Assembly: GCA_964600165.1 (NCBI GenBank)
Contig: CAZRIP010000031.1
Location: 1-31,251 of the forward strand
Direction: 5' to 3'
DNA: 31,251 bases
Origin: CAZRIP01 sp964600165
Lineage (GTDB): Bacteria > Elusimicrobiota > Elusimicrobia > UBA1565 > UBA9628
The notes beneath the pieces are model-generated. The model was not told where the DNA came from, did not search any database, and worked only from the letters and a program-made list of their open reading frames with translations. The translations under genes were made by a program, and so were the position numbers. Shown piece by piece: positions 1 to 7,580 of the stretch (within the stretch, counting starts at the first letter, position 1; each line of letters opens with the position of its first letter).

Positions 1-303
1 AACCGCTTCGTCGAGATCACGTCGACGACGCCTGCGAAATTATTCGGCCTTTATCCGCGCAAGGGGCACCTTTCGCCGGGAGCCGACGCCGACATCGTCA
101 TGATCGACCCGCGCAAGAAGCACACCTTCGAGCTCAAGAACCTCCACGCCAACGTCGACTACAACCCGTACGAAGGCAAGACCGTCGACGGCGAGATCAC
201 GAACGTCTTCGTGCGCGGCCAGCACATGGTGGAAGGCTCGAAGCTGCTCGGCCGGACCTCGCACGGACATTTCTTACGCCGGCCGCCGCGGAGCTTCAAC
301 TAG
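1..303 (+). CDS. hydA: Dihydropyrimidinase / D-hydantoinase, C-terminal fragment
   Basis: The frame is open from the first base and ends at TAG 301-303, so only the last 100 residues are present. The visible part reads through TTPAKLFGLYPRKGHL, GADADIVMIDP and NVDYNPYEGKTVDGEI to VRGQHMVEG. This is the characteristic C-terminus of cyclic amidohydrolases of the dihydropyrimidinase/hydantoinase family, where NVDYNxYEG is strongly conserved. These enzymes open the ring of 5,6-dihydrouracil or hydantoins in the cytoplasm, giving N-carbamoyl-beta-alanine. The metal-binding residues lie upstream of the window. The AGXT2-like aminotransferase at 4007 could take the pathway on from beta-alanine, which supports a pyrimidine-degradation role (inference). 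Family assignment is firm; exact substrate is not. Confidence 0.9.
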   Translation, partial: NRFVEITSTTPAKLFGLYPRKGHLSPGADADIVMIDPRKKHTFELKNLHANVDYNPYEGKTVDGEITNVFVRGQHMVEGSKLLGRTSHGHFLRRPPRSFN

Positions 304-304
304 A

Positions 305-1399
305 GTGAGAAACGGCCTTCTTTTCCTCGCGGCGCTCGGCCTCCTTCTCTCCGGCTGCGCCACGGTGTCCGTCACCGGCACGCCGCTCGAGAAAGCGATC
401 GCCAAAGGCGACGCGAAGGAGGTCGAAGCCCTGCTCAAGGACGGCGCCGACCCCAACCGCAAGGACCTTCTCACGCGCATCAGCCCGGCCTGCCGCGCGA
501 TCCGCGCGCGGCACATGGACATTCTCAAGATCCTGATCGCCCACGGCGCCAACATCATCAAGGAGTCGGACGCGCTCTACTGCGCCGTCGACACCGGGCA
601 GATCGACTTCGTGCAGTTCCTGCTCGACCAGGGAGCGCCGATCGGCACGTTCGCCTATCTGCGCGCGCAGGACCATCAAAGCGAGATCCTCGACTATCTC
701 AAGAAGGTCCAGGAGCAGCGCGAGAAGCTCAAGAAGGCGCCGCCGCCCGCGCCCGCGATCGCGGCCTCGTCGGCGACGGCGGAAGCCTTCGCGACGTTCC
801 ACGTTCCGATCCGCCCCGCGGACGCCGCCGTGATCATCGGAGTCGACCGCGACGTGGCCTCCGCGGCCGCGCACGTCGCCGCGCTCGGCTACCCGGTCGA
901 GCGGACTTTCACGCTGACCGGCGCTTCCGCGAGCCGCGCCGGCCTCGTCAAGACGATCGAGGCGCGCCTGCCGCAGACGATGAAGGCCGACTCGACGATC
1001 TTCTTTTATTTCGCCGGGAAGGCGGTCCGCTCCGACGGGAAGGATTACTTGCTGCCCTCGGACGGCGATCCCGCGTTCCTCGAGGAGACGGCCTATCCTG
1101 TGGCGCGCCTGCTCGACAAGCTCGGCGCGCTCCACGCGCGCCTGACCGTCGTCGCGCTCGACGCTCCGGTCTCCGTCGAGGTCTCGTCGGCCCCCGCCGC
1201 GCTCTACGCCGTCGCGGCGTCCTCGGCCGGCGCCGAGGGGGCTTTCAGCCGCCTCTTCTTCGAGGGCCTCGACGGCGCGGCCAAGGGCCCCAACGACGTC
1301 GTCACGCTCGGATCGATCGCGGACTACATCGCGGCCAAATCAGCTCCTCCGTCGGCGCTGCCGAGCCGCCAGCGCTTGGCGGAAGTCGTCCTGCACTAG
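305..1399 (+). CDS. Ankyrin-repeat lipoprotein with a degenerate caspase-like (C14) domain
   Basis: 364 residues, GTG start one base after the preceding stop, with GGAG about ten bases upstream. Residues 1-18 form a lipoprotein signal (LLSGC, Cys18). About three ankyrin-type repeats follow (residues 26-120: TPLEKAIAKGDAKEVEALL, MDILKILIAHGAN, IDFVQFLLDQGA), then a Lys/Pro/Ala-rich linker. Residues 165-364 align by eye with the caspase domain of the protein at 10730: AVIIGVDRD, SASRAGLVKTIEARLP, IFFYFAGKA, YLLPSDGDP and LTVVALDAPVS. In that partner the matching positions are SGHG and DACFSG. Here the catalytic His is Lys239 and the catalytic Cys is Pro288, so it should be a pseudo-protease. 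Likely membrane-anchored; its role, perhaps binding or regulating, is unknown. Its TAG shares CTAG with the convergent thioredoxin-like gene. Confidence 0.85.
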   Translation: MRNGLLFLAALGLLLSGCATVSVTGTPLEKAIAKGDAKEVEALLKDGADPNRKDLLTRISPACRAIRARHMDILKILIAHGANIIKESDALYCAVDTGQIDFVQFLLDQGAPIGTFAYLRAQDHQSEILDYLKKVQEQREKLKKAPPPAPAIAASSATAEAFATFHVPIRPADAAVIIGVDRDVASAAAHVAALGYPVERTFTLTGASASRAGLVKTIEARLPQTMKADSTIFFYFAGKAVRSDGKDYLLPSDGDPAFLEETAYPVARLLDKLGALHARLTVVALDAPVSVEVSSAPAALYAVAASSAGAEGAFSRLFFEGLDGAAKGPNDVVTLGSIADYIAAKSAPPSALPSRQRLAEVVLH

Positions 1400-1749
1400 C
1401 GCGGCAGGCGCGCGACGAACTGCTTAAGCTGCTCCTCGTCGCTGTAGCCGGTGTGCCGGTCGATCTCGCGGCCGTCCTTGTAAAGGATGAACGTCGGGAC
1501 GGCGAGGCCGCCGTAGCGCGCGGACTTCCCGGAGTCGAGCGTCAGAAAGCGGACGTCGGGCCGCGCGCCGGCGATGCCGGGCAAGACCGCCTTCGCGGCC
1601 TGGCAGGGGGCGCACCAGCTCTGCGAGATCTCCAGGAACACCTCGCCCGGCTTGGCCAACTCGGCGTCGAGGCCTGCGTCGTCGACCGGCTTGAGGTCGG
1701 CGGCGAAGGCGGTCATCGCGACGACAACCAGGAAAGCGAGGCTTTTCAT
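1396..1749 (-). CDS. Secreted thioredoxin-like protein
   Basis: 117 residues. I chose the ATG at 1749 because it gives a clean Sec signal peptide (MKSLAFLVVVAMTAFAA); an upstream in-frame ATG at 1803 would bury it behind a polar stretch. The mature part is a compact thioredoxin fold with WCAPC (Cys46, Cys49) after SQS, and the cis-proline loop AVPTF (Pro85) followed by a KDG strand. It probably acts as a thiol-disulfide oxidoreductase in the periplasm. Redox direction and partners cannot be read from the sequence. It is convergent with the lipoprotein gene, overlapping only in the stop codons, and divergent from the aldehyde dehydrogenase operon. No good ribosome binding site is visible upstream of the start. 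Confidence 0.88.
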   Translation of the reverse strand: MKSLAFLVVVAMTAFAADLKPVDDAGLDAELAKPGEVFLEISQSWCAPCQAAKAVLPGIAGARPDVRFLTLDSGKSARYGGLAVPTFILYKDGREIDRHTGYSDEEQLKQFVARLPR

Positions 1750-1811
1750 GCCGCCATGGTAGCGGCCCGCGCGCCAGGCCGCCTGGGTCCTTCGGCCCAC
1801 CACGATGCCGA

Positions 1812-1851
1812 GGCGAATACATACTATGGGCGCCCATAGTATGTATTCGCC
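1812..1851. repeat. 40-bp perfect palindrome (element copy 1)
   Basis: Two 20-base arms meet with no spacer (centre GC/GC between 1831 and 1832). The inner part consists of arms ATACATACTATGG (1817-1829) and its complement (1834-1846) around a GCGC centre. The same 13-base arms occur at 29223-29252 around TCGA. The element lies between the divergent thioredoxin-like and aldehyde dehydrogenase genes, ending nine bases before the -35 box. A run of six T (1854-1859) follows, so on the + strand it also looks like an intrinsic terminator. It could be an operator, a terminator or a copy of a small dispersed element. Confidence 0.9.
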
Positions 1852-1860
1852 GCTTTTTTC

Positions 1861-1889
1861 TCGACGGAGAAGCGATTTTTGTCTATAAT
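1861..1889 (+). promoter_or_regulatory. Sigma70-type promoter of the aldehyde dehydrogenase operon
   Basis: TCGACG (1861-1866), a 17-base spacer and a perfect TATAAT (1884-1889). A ribosome binding site GAGGT (1909-1913) sits six bases before the ATG at 1920. The expected transcription start is near 1896, giving a leader of about 24 bases. Confidence 0.75.
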
Positions 1890-1919
1890 TCGCAATAAGC
1901 CGTTCTCCGAGGTAAGATC

Positions 1920-3440
1920 ATGCCCGCGTTGACGAAACCGAAGTCCCCTTCCAAAAGCCAGCCTGCCGCGCTCAAGCAGTACGTCGGCGGTAAGTGGGTG
2001 GAGGGCTCGCACGACGGCGTGGTCGATTCCCTCAATCCGGCCGACACGCGCGACGTGGTGGCGCGCTTCAAGAGCGCGAGCAAGGCCGACGCTCTCCGCG
2101 CCATCGAAGCCGCCCAGAAAGCCTCCGTGGGCTGGGGCAAGACCCCGGCGCCCCAGCGCGGGCGCGTGCTGGCCAAGGTCGCCGAGATCGCCCGCCGCCG
2201 CCGCGACGAGTTGGCGGCGCTGATGACTCGCGAGATGGGCAAGATCCTCTCCGAGGCCAAGGGCGAGATGGACAAGGGCATCACGCTCATCGACTGGTTC
2301 GCCGGCGAGGGCCTGCGCTACATGGGCACGAGCTCCCCGTCGGAGCTGCCCGGCAATTTCCTCTACACGATCCGCGAGCCTTTAGGCGTGGCCTCGATCA
2401 TCACGCCCTGGAACTTCCCGTGGGCGATCCCGGTCTGGAAGACGGCGCCGGCCTTGGTCGCCGGCAACGCCGTCGTGCTCAAGGCGGCGTCCAACGTCCC
2501 GGCGATGGCCGTCGAGATCATCAAGATCTTCGAGGAAGCCGGCCTTCCGCCCGGCGTCCTGAACCTCGTGCTCGGCGAGCCCGAGTCCTTCGGCGACACG
2601 CTCATCGAGGACCCGCGCCTCAAGGCCGTGTCCTTCACCGGCTCCAACGCCGTCGGACAACGCGTGCACGAGATCTGCGGCAAGCGCGGCGCCAAGGTGA
2701 CCTGCGAGATGGGCGGCAAGAACCCGGCCGTCGTCTGGAACGACGCCGACTTGAACCTCGCCTTGGGCGGCGTCATGAAGGGCGCGTTCGGGTCGACGGG
2801 GCAGCGCTGCACGGCCACCTCCCGGCTGATTCTGGGAGAAGAAATCTACGACGAGTTCATGGGCATGATGCTTTCCGAGGTCAAGAAGATCAAGGTCGGC
2901 GACGGCATGGACCCGACGGTCACGATGGGCCCGGCCGTCGACGCGGCTCAGCTCAAGACCGACCTCGACTACATCGCGATCGGCAAGAAAGAAGGGGCGA
3001 AGCTGCTGTTCGGCGGCAACCAGCTCAAGAACGGCGACCTGCAGCACGGCTACTTCGTCGAGCCCACGGTCTTCGAGAACGTCAAGCCCAAGTCGCGCCT
3101 GTGGCAGGAGGAGGTCTTCGGGCCCGTCCTGGCCGTGTCTAAAGCAAAAACCTTCGAGCAAGCGCTCGAGCTCGCCAACGATTCAGCTTTCGGCCTCACC
3201 TCCGCCTTCTACGGCCAGGACATGACGCTGGCGATGAAGTTCGTCGAGGGCATGGAGGCGGGCATGGTCCACCTCAACAGCCCGACCATCGGCGGCGAGG
3301 CCCAGGTCCCCTTCGGCGGGATGAAGGGGTCCGGCGTGGGAGAGCGCGAGATGTCGAAGGAAGGCCTGCACTTCTTCACCGAGCTCAAGACCGTCTTCGT
3401 CGACTACACCGGCCAGCGCCGCCAGTCGAACCTGTACTGA
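1920..3440 (+). CDS. NAD(P)-dependent aldehyde dehydrogenase (probable semialdehyde dehydrogenase)
   Basis: 506 residues, the usual length for the ALDH superfamily. Visible landmarks are TPWNFPW in the cofactor domain, FTGSNAVGQ, the general-base motif EMGGKNPA (Glu263) and the nucleophile motif GQRCTATSR (Cys297), then EEVFGPV and PFGGMKGSG. The pattern resembles succinate-, 2-oxoglutarate- and aminoadipate-semialdehyde dehydrogenases more than betaine aldehyde or P5C dehydrogenases, but I cannot separate these by eye. It heads an operon containing two aminotransferases, so it probably oxidises an aldehyde made by such enzymes. Succinate semialdehyde from the GabT at 12348 is the simplest candidate (inference). 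It has its own promoter and ribosome binding site. Confidence 0.92.
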   Translation: MPALTKPKSPSKSQPAALKQYVGGKWVEGSHDGVVDSLNPADTRDVVARFKSASKADALRAIEAAQKASVGWGKTPAPQRGRVLAKVAEIARRRRDELAALMTREMGKILSEAKGEMDKGITLIDWFAGEGLRYMGTSSPSELPGNFLYTIREPLGVASIITPWNFPWAIPVWKTAPALVAGNAVVLKAASNVPAMAVEIIKIFEEAGLPPGVLNLVLGEPESFGDTLIEDPRLKAVSFTGSNAVGQRVHEICGKRGAKVTCEMGGKNPAVVWNDADLNLALGGVMKGAFGSTGQRCTATSRLILGEEIYDEFMGMMLSEVKKIKVGDGMDPTVTMGPAVDAAQLKTDLDYIAIGKKEGAKLLFGGNQLKNGDLQHGYFVEPTVFENVKPKSRLWQEEVFGPVLAVSKAKTFEQALELANDSAFGLTSAFYGQDMTLAMKFVEGMEAGMVHLNSPTIGGEAQVPFGGMKGSGVGEREMSKEGLHFFTELKTVFVDYTGQRRQSNLY

Positions 3441-3444
3441 TAAA

Positions 3445-4029
3445 ATGAGCGCGTTCGCGGCGGCGGTCTCCGGAGCCGCCGGCGGGCTGGCCGCCGGCTT
3501 CGCCGCTCAAACGCTCGTCTCTCTCGCGCGGATGCTCGGCCTCGGCTGGGACGCGTTCCAAGTCCCCGGCGTCCTCCCGTTTTTTCCGACGGCGCTCTTC
3601 ATGGGCGTCTTTTACGGCGTGATCGCCTGGGCGATCTCCCGCAAGGCGAAGGAGACCGCGATCGGCTTCGCGGGGCCGTTCCTCGGCATGGCGCTGCCGC
3701 TGGGCGCGATCGGACGCTTCGTGAGCTTCGGGCTGCGCGGCACCGTCGCCGTCTACGGGGCCGCGGTATGGGGCACCATCGCGGCCCTCGGCTGGCGGCT
3801 CGGCGGGCGCTGGCTCGGCGTCGGCGCGGCGATCGCGGCCTCGCTGGCGGCTTACGGGATGCAAAGCCTGCTCCAGCGGCTCGCTCCGGGCCTCGGCCAG
3901 GGGCCTTGGCGCCCGACCGGGCTCCTGCCGCAAGCGACGGTGCTGCTCGACGGCCTGCTGACCGGCTCGTTTTTGGGACTTTCCGTGACTCTTTCCAGGA
4001 GACATTATGAGAAAATCCGCCGTGCTTGA
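3445..4029 (+). CDS. Small polytopic membrane protein, unknown function
   Basis: 194 residues, starting four bases after the aldehyde dehydrogenase stop and overlapping the next gene by 23 bases. The protein is rich in Ala, Gly and Leu, with hydrophobic segments around residues 3-27, 45-66, 72-92, 98-117 and 122-140 and one near 170-185, so about five or six membrane helices. The tail SRRHYEKIRRA is basic and probably cytoplasmic. I recognise no family. The overlap with the aminotransferase implies translational coupling, so the two products may be needed together. A role in moving an amine, amino acid or product across the inner membrane is possible but unsupported. No clear ribosome binding site precedes the ATG. 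Confidence 0.75.
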   Translation: MSAFAAAVSGAAGGLAAGFAAQTLVSLARMLGLGWDAFQVPGVLPFFPTALFMGVFYGVIAWAISRKAKETAIGFAGPFLGMALPLGAIGRFVSFGLRGTVAVYGAAVWGTIAALGWRLGGRWLGVGAAIAASLAAYGMQSLLQRLAPGLGQGPWRPTGLLPQATVLLDGLLTGSFLGLSVTLSRRHYEKIRRA

Positions 4030-5320
4030 ACGCGAGGGCTCCGCTTTTTCCACCGAGGACGTCGCCGCTTTGCGCGAGCGCCACGTCATGCCCCTGCCGG
4101 GACCGATGTATTCGAAGCCGCTGCAGATCGTCAAAGGCCGCGGCCAGTTCCTCTACGACGAAAAGGGGAAGAAGTACCTCGACGGCTTCGCCGGCGTCGC
4201 CACCGTCTCCATCGGCCACAGCCACCCGCACTGGCTCAAGAAGATCAAGGAGCAGATGGACGAGTACTTTCACACCACCGCTCTCTACCTGCATCCGAGC
4301 TTGGGCCTCTTCGCCCAGCGCTTGGCCAAGCTCGCCCAAGCCGCCAATCCCGAGCTCGAGATGTGCTTCTTCACGAACTCCGGCTCCGAGGCCAACGAGC
4401 TCGCCGCGCTCATCGCGAAAAACTACACCGGCTCCCACGAGTTCGTCGCGCTCCAGCATTCCTACCACGGCCGCACGCTGATGACGATGGCCCTCACGGG
4501 CCAGTCCAACTGGCGCCACTCGACGCCCTACGGCCAAAGCGTCAGCTTCGCGAAGGCGAACTACGTCTACCGCGGCACGAAATGGAAAGAGGCGGTCAAG
4601 GACCTCTGCGGGACGATCAAGACGTCGACCTCAGGCCGCCTCGCCGCGTACTACGCCGAGCCGATCAACGGCGTCGGCGGCGTCATCACGCCCGAGCCCG
4701 AGTACTTCGCGGCGGCCTACGAGCTCGTCAAGCGCCACGGCGGGCTGTTTATAGCGGATGAGGTGCAGACGGGCGTCGGCCGCACCGGCAAGGACTTCCT
4801 CGGCATCCAGAAGTGGGGCGTGCGCCCGGACATCGTGACGATGGCCAAAGGCCTCGGGAACGGCTACCCGATCGGCGCCGTGATCACGACGCGCGAGATC
4901 GCCTCCGCGATGAAGGGCAAGCTCCACTACAACACCTTCGGCGGCGGGCCCGTGCAGATGGCCGCGGCCGGCGCCGTGCTGGACGTTTATGAAAAAGAGA
5001 ATCTCGCGGACAACGCCGCCCAGGTCGGCGGCCACTTCATCGCCAAGCTCAAGAAGATCGCGGATAAATCCGCTTATGTAGGAGACGTCCGCGGGATGGG
5101 CCTGATGATCGGCGTCGAGCTCGTCAAAGACAAGAGCACCCTGGAGCCGGCGTCCGACCTGGCGGTCAAGACGCTCGACCTCGCGAAGGACCGCGGCCTC
5201 TTGATCGGCAAGGGCGGGCTCGCCGGAAACGTGCTGCGCGTAAAGCCGCCGCTCTGCTGGACGAAGAAGGACGCCGACTTCGCCGCGGACGCCCTCGAGG
5301 ACTCGCTCAAGGCGCTGTGA
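4007..5320 (+). CDS. AGXT2-like class III aminotransferase (alanine-glyoxylate / beta-alanine type)
   Basis: 437 residues. ATG at 4007 is preceded by AGGAG (3997-4001). Class III PLP aminotransferase landmarks are present: TNSGSEANELA for phosphate binding, SYHGRT, LFIADEVQTGVGRTG with the ring-binding Asp, and MAKGLGNGYPIGAV with the PLP lysine Lys281. The opening (HVMPLPGPMYSKPLQIVKG), the VTVSIGHSHPHW-type region and the C-terminal IGKGGLAGNVLRVKPPLC fit alanine-glyoxylate aminotransferase 2. That family uses pyruvate or glyoxylate as acceptor and accepts beta-alanine and 3-aminoisobutyrate. With the dihydropyrimidinase at the window start this would complete reductive pyrimidine breakdown to malonate semialdehyde (inference). 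One oddity is FGGGPVQMA where most relatives have FGGNPxxCA. It overlaps both neighbouring genes. Confidence 0.88.
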   Translation: MRKSAVLEREGSAFSTEDVAALRERHVMPLPGPMYSKPLQIVKGRGQFLYDEKGKKYLDGFAGVATVSIGHSHPHWLKKIKEQMDEYFHTTALYLHPSLGLFAQRLAKLAQAANPELEMCFFTNSGSEANELAALIAKNYTGSHEFVALQHSYHGRTLMTMALTGQSNWRHSTPYGQSVSFAKANYVYRGTKWKEAVKDLCGTIKTSTSGRLAAYYAEPINGVGGVITPEPEYFAAAYELVKRHGGLFIADEVQTGVGRTGKDFLGIQKWGVRPDIVTMAKGLGNGYPIGAVITTREIASAMKGKLHYNTFGGGPVQMAAAGAVLDVYEKENLADNAAQVGGHFIAKLKKIADKSAYVGDVRGMGLMIGVELVKDKSTLEPASDLAVKTLDLAKDRGLLIGKGGLAGNVLRVKPPLCWTKKDADFAADALEDSLKAL

Positions 5321-5754
5321 GCGAAGACGCCGCCGCGCTCGCGCGCATCCGGCGCGGCCTCGGGCTCATCCTCATCCTCGCCGGCGTGGTCCACGCCTTC
5401 GAGATGATACTCGCCGTCTTGTACTCGCAAGGGAGATTGCCGGTCGTGATCGGCCCGGGGCTTTGGAGCCAGCTTTATTACGCCCACTTCCTGTTTTTCG
5501 TGGGCGGCTCCCTCCTCTATTTGGGCTTGAGCTACCGCTCCTGCGGCATCTTCTACTTCGAGACGCTCGTCGACTTCTTGATCGCGGTGCCGATCTTCAC
5601 GATCCTCGTCCAGGCCTTCGCGCAACTCCTGGTGCGGCGCTTGGTTTCGCCTTTCTTCTCGCTCGTCCCGAGCGTTTTCTTGCTCGCCTACGGCTTCTTC
5701 GTGCGCTCGGGGAGAAGCTTTGCTAAGATCGCTCGTCCGCCGACGCCCTCATGA
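5317..5754 (+). CDS. Small four-helix membrane protein, unknown function
   Basis: 145 residues. The GTG start (5317) overlaps the upstream TGA in GTGA, and its own TGA overlaps the next ATG in ATGA, so it is coupled on both sides. Hydrophobic helices lie around residues 13-35, 50-70, 80-105 and 112-130. The N-terminus is charged (SEDAAALARIRRG) and the C-terminus is basic and proline-rich. No family recognised and no catalytic motif visible. Its place between two aminotransferases, repeating the arrangement of the membrane gene at 3445, suggests a membrane function linked to the same metabolism; this is inference from position only. Confidence 0.75.
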   Translation: MSEDAAALARIRRGLGLILILAGVVHAFEMILAVLYSQGRLPVVIGPGLWSQLYYAHFLFFVGGSLLYLGLSYRSCGIFYFETLVDFLIAVPIFTILVQAFAQLLVRRLVSPFFSLVPSVFLLAYGFFVRSGRSFAKIARPPTPS

Positions 5755-6956
5755 AACCCGCCACCAAGAAGCTCATCGAGCTCGCCGAGCGCTACGGCGC
5801 CCACAACTATCACCCGCTGCCCGTCGTCCTTTCGAGGGGCAAAGGCGTCTTCGTCCACGACGTCGAGGGCAAGAAATACTTCGACATGCTCTCGGCGTAC
5901 TCGGCGCTCAACCAGGGCCACAATCACCCGAAGATCGTCGCGGCGGCCAAGAAGCAGCTGGGCAAGCTCGCGCTGACCTCGCGCGCCTTCCACAACGAGC
6001 TGCTGGGCCCGTTCCTGCAGCGGGTCTGCGAGCTCACGGGCCAGGAACGCGCGCTGCCGATGAACTCGGGCGCCGAGGCCGTGGAGACGGCGATCAAGGC
6101 CATGCGGCTTTGGGGCTATAAAAGGAAAGGCATCCCGCACGACCGCGCCGAGATAGTCGTCTGCGCTAATAATTTTCATGGTAGGACAACTACTATCGTG
6201 GGCTTCTCCTCCGACCCGCTCTCGCGCGACGGCTTCGGGCCGTTCACGCCCGGCTTTCGCACGGTGCCCTACGGCTCTTTAGAAGCCTTAGAAGAGGCCT
6301 TCGAGGGCGACGTCTGCGGCTTCCTCGTCGAGCCGATCCAGGGCGAGGCCGGCGTCAAGCTTCCGCCCGACGGCTATCTCAAGGCCGCGCGCGCGCTGTG
6401 CGCGCGGCGCGACGTGCTCTTTTGCGCCGACGAGATCCAGACCGGGCTCGGCCGCACCGGCAAGCTCCTCGCCTGCGACCACGAGGGCGTCAAGCCGGAC
6501 CTCGTGATCCTCGGCAAGGCGCTCTCCGGCGGGCTCTATCCGATCTCGGCGGTGGCCTCGCGCGACGACGTCCTGGGTCTCTTCGCGCCCGGCACGCACG
6601 GCAGCACTTTCGGCGGCAATCCTCTCGCCTGCGCGATCGGCCTGGCCGCGCTCGACGTCCTCGTCAAGGAGCGCCTGCCCGAGCGCGCGGCGCGGCTGGG
6701 CGCGCTCTTCATGGCCAAGATCGACAACCTGCGCCGGCCCGAGATCCTCGAGATCCGCGGCAAAGGGCTGCTCATCGGCGTCGAGCTGCGCATGAAGGCG
6801 CGGCCGCTGTGCGAGGCGTTGATGCGCCGCGGGCTGCTCGCCAAGGAGACGCACGAGACGACCGTGCGCTTCGCGCCGCCGCTCGTCATCACCGAGCCGC
6901 AGCTGACGGCCGCGGCCAAGATCATCGGCGCGGCTTTCGACGAGCTCGCGGACTAG
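5751..6956 (+). CDS. rocD: Ornithine--oxo-acid aminotransferase
   Basis: 401 residues, the normal length for bacterial RocD. The N-terminal YGAHNYHPLPVVLSRGKGV and YSALNQGHNHPKIV are hallmarks of ornithine delta-aminotransferase, followed by NSGAEAVETAIKAMR, NNFHGRTTTIVGFSSDP, EPIQGEAGV, FCADEIQTGLGRTG, GKALSGGLYPISAV with the PLP lysine Lys256, and HGSTFGGNPLACA. The enzyme moves the delta-amino group of ornithine to 2-oxoglutarate in the cytoplasm, yielding glutamate 5-semialdehyde (which cyclises to P5C) and glutamate. It is the last gene of the coupled operon and overlaps the preceding membrane gene by ATGA. A GC-rich hairpin follows directly after the stop. No dedicated P5C dehydrogenase lies in the window. 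Confidence 0.96.
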   Translation: MKPATKKLIELAERYGAHNYHPLPVVLSRGKGVFVHDVEGKKYFDMLSAYSALNQGHNHPKIVAAAKKQLGKLALTSRAFHNELLGPFLQRVCELTGQERALPMNSGAEAVETAIKAMRLWGYKRKGIPHDRAEIVVCANNFHGRTTTIVGFSSDPLSRDGFGPFTPGFRTVPYGSLEALEEAFEGDVCGFLVEPIQGEAGVKLPPDGYLKAARALCARRDVLFCADEIQTGLGRTGKLLACDHEGVKPDLVILGKALSGGLYPISAVASRDDVLGLFAPGTHGSTFGGNPLACAIGLAALDVLVKERLPERAARLGALFMAKIDNLRRPEILEIRGKGLLIGVELRMKARPLCEALMRRGLLAKETHETTVRFAPPLVITEPQLTAAAKIIGAAFDELAD

Positions 6957-6958
6957 GT

Positions 6959-6975
6959 CCCGCGGCCCCCGCGGG
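6959..6975 (+). terminator. Hairpin after rocD (possible terminator)
   Basis: A seven-pair perfect stem, CCCGCGG and CCGCGGG around a CCC loop, begins three bases after the rocD stop. A wider pairing, GGTCCC (6956-6961) with GGGACC (6979-6984), is also possible. No T-run follows, so it may slow polymerase or protect the 3' end rather than act as a classical intrinsic terminator. Confidence 0.45.
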
Positions 6976-7037
6976 CATGGGACCACTGCCCGGCGCTCCT
7001 GTCACCCTCGTGTCATTCGCGGCGGAAGATTCCGCGC

Positions 7038-7043
7038 TAAAAT
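7038..7043 (+). promoter_or_regulatory. -10 box TAAAAT close to a start codon
   Basis: TAAAAT ends six bases before the ATG at 7050. No convincing -35 box lies 16-18 bases upstream. If used, the transcript would start at or just before the ATG, giving a leaderless mRNA. Confidence 0.45.
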
Positions 7044-7049
7044 ATCGTC

Positions 7050-7517
7050 ATGAAACTTTCCCTCGCTCTCCTTCTTCTCGTTTCCGCCGTTCCTCTGCGC
7101 GCCGATGACGCCGCTCCCAAGGGCAAGGCCGTGCCGCGCCTGGCCGATCTCGTCTGCCGGGTCGAGAAGCGCATCAGCGAGGTCTACCCCGGCGATCTCT
7201 CGGGGACTCTCGACATCGACTCGCTCGAGCTCCAGGAGAACCGCTCCGGCGGCAGGGACAAGCCGATCAGCGAGCCGCGCGAGGACAAGGCCGTCGACGA
7301 GCGCTGCGGCAAGGTCGTGTCGCCGCTCGCGGACAACTACAACTACTACGTCACGCCGCGGCACTACTGGGGCGAGGACATCCTCCAACTGCCGAAGTCC
7401 TCGCTCTCGGGCGCCGGCAAGAGCGCGTTCAAGGCCCAGCTCCACCTCTGCCAGTATGACGGGGATTGGAGTCACGATTGGGACGTCGTGCTCGACTGCA
7501 CGCTGACGGCACGCTAG
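7050..7517 (+). CDS. Small secreted protein with four cysteines, unknown function
   Basis: 155 residues with a clear Sec signal peptide (MKLSLALLLLVSAVPLRA, cleavage near residue 18). The mature part is polar and contains four cysteines (in LVCRVEK, DERCGKV, HLCQYD and VLDCTL), enough for two disulfides. It also has an aromatic patch, NYNYYVTPRHYWGED. The final strand-rich segment looks like a small beta domain. No family recognised. No ribosome binding site precedes the ATG; instead a -10 box sits six bases upstream, so it may be translated from a leaderless mRNA. Confidence 0.75.
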   Translation: MKLSLALLLLVSAVPLRADDAAPKGKAVPRLADLVCRVEKRISEVYPGDLSGTLDIDSLELQENRSGGRDKPISEPREDKAVDERCGKVVSPLADNYNYYVTPRHYWGEDILQLPKSSLSGAGKSAFKAQLHLCQYDGDWSHDWDVVLDCTLTAR

Positions 7518-7524
7518 CCGTCCA

Positions 7525-7553
7525 TTGACAAGCGGCCGGTCCCGCCTCATACT
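7525..7553 (+). promoter_or_regulatory. Promoter TTGACA-N17-CATACT
   Basis: A consensus -35 box TTGACA (7525-7530) is followed after exactly 17 bases by CATACT (7548-7553). The predicted start of transcription, about 7560, falls at a tiny reading frame (ATG 7561, stop TAG 7570-7572) that precedes the ribosome binding site of the membrane-protein gene at 7581. Confidence 0.75.
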
Positions 7554-7580
7554 TCCTCCTATGCGCGCCTAGGGGGGAAG

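Noticed and set aside
5721..5729. TGCTAAGAT as an internal promoter before rocD
   Set aside because: It resembles an extended -10 box but lacks any -35 match and lies within a coding region of a coupled operon.
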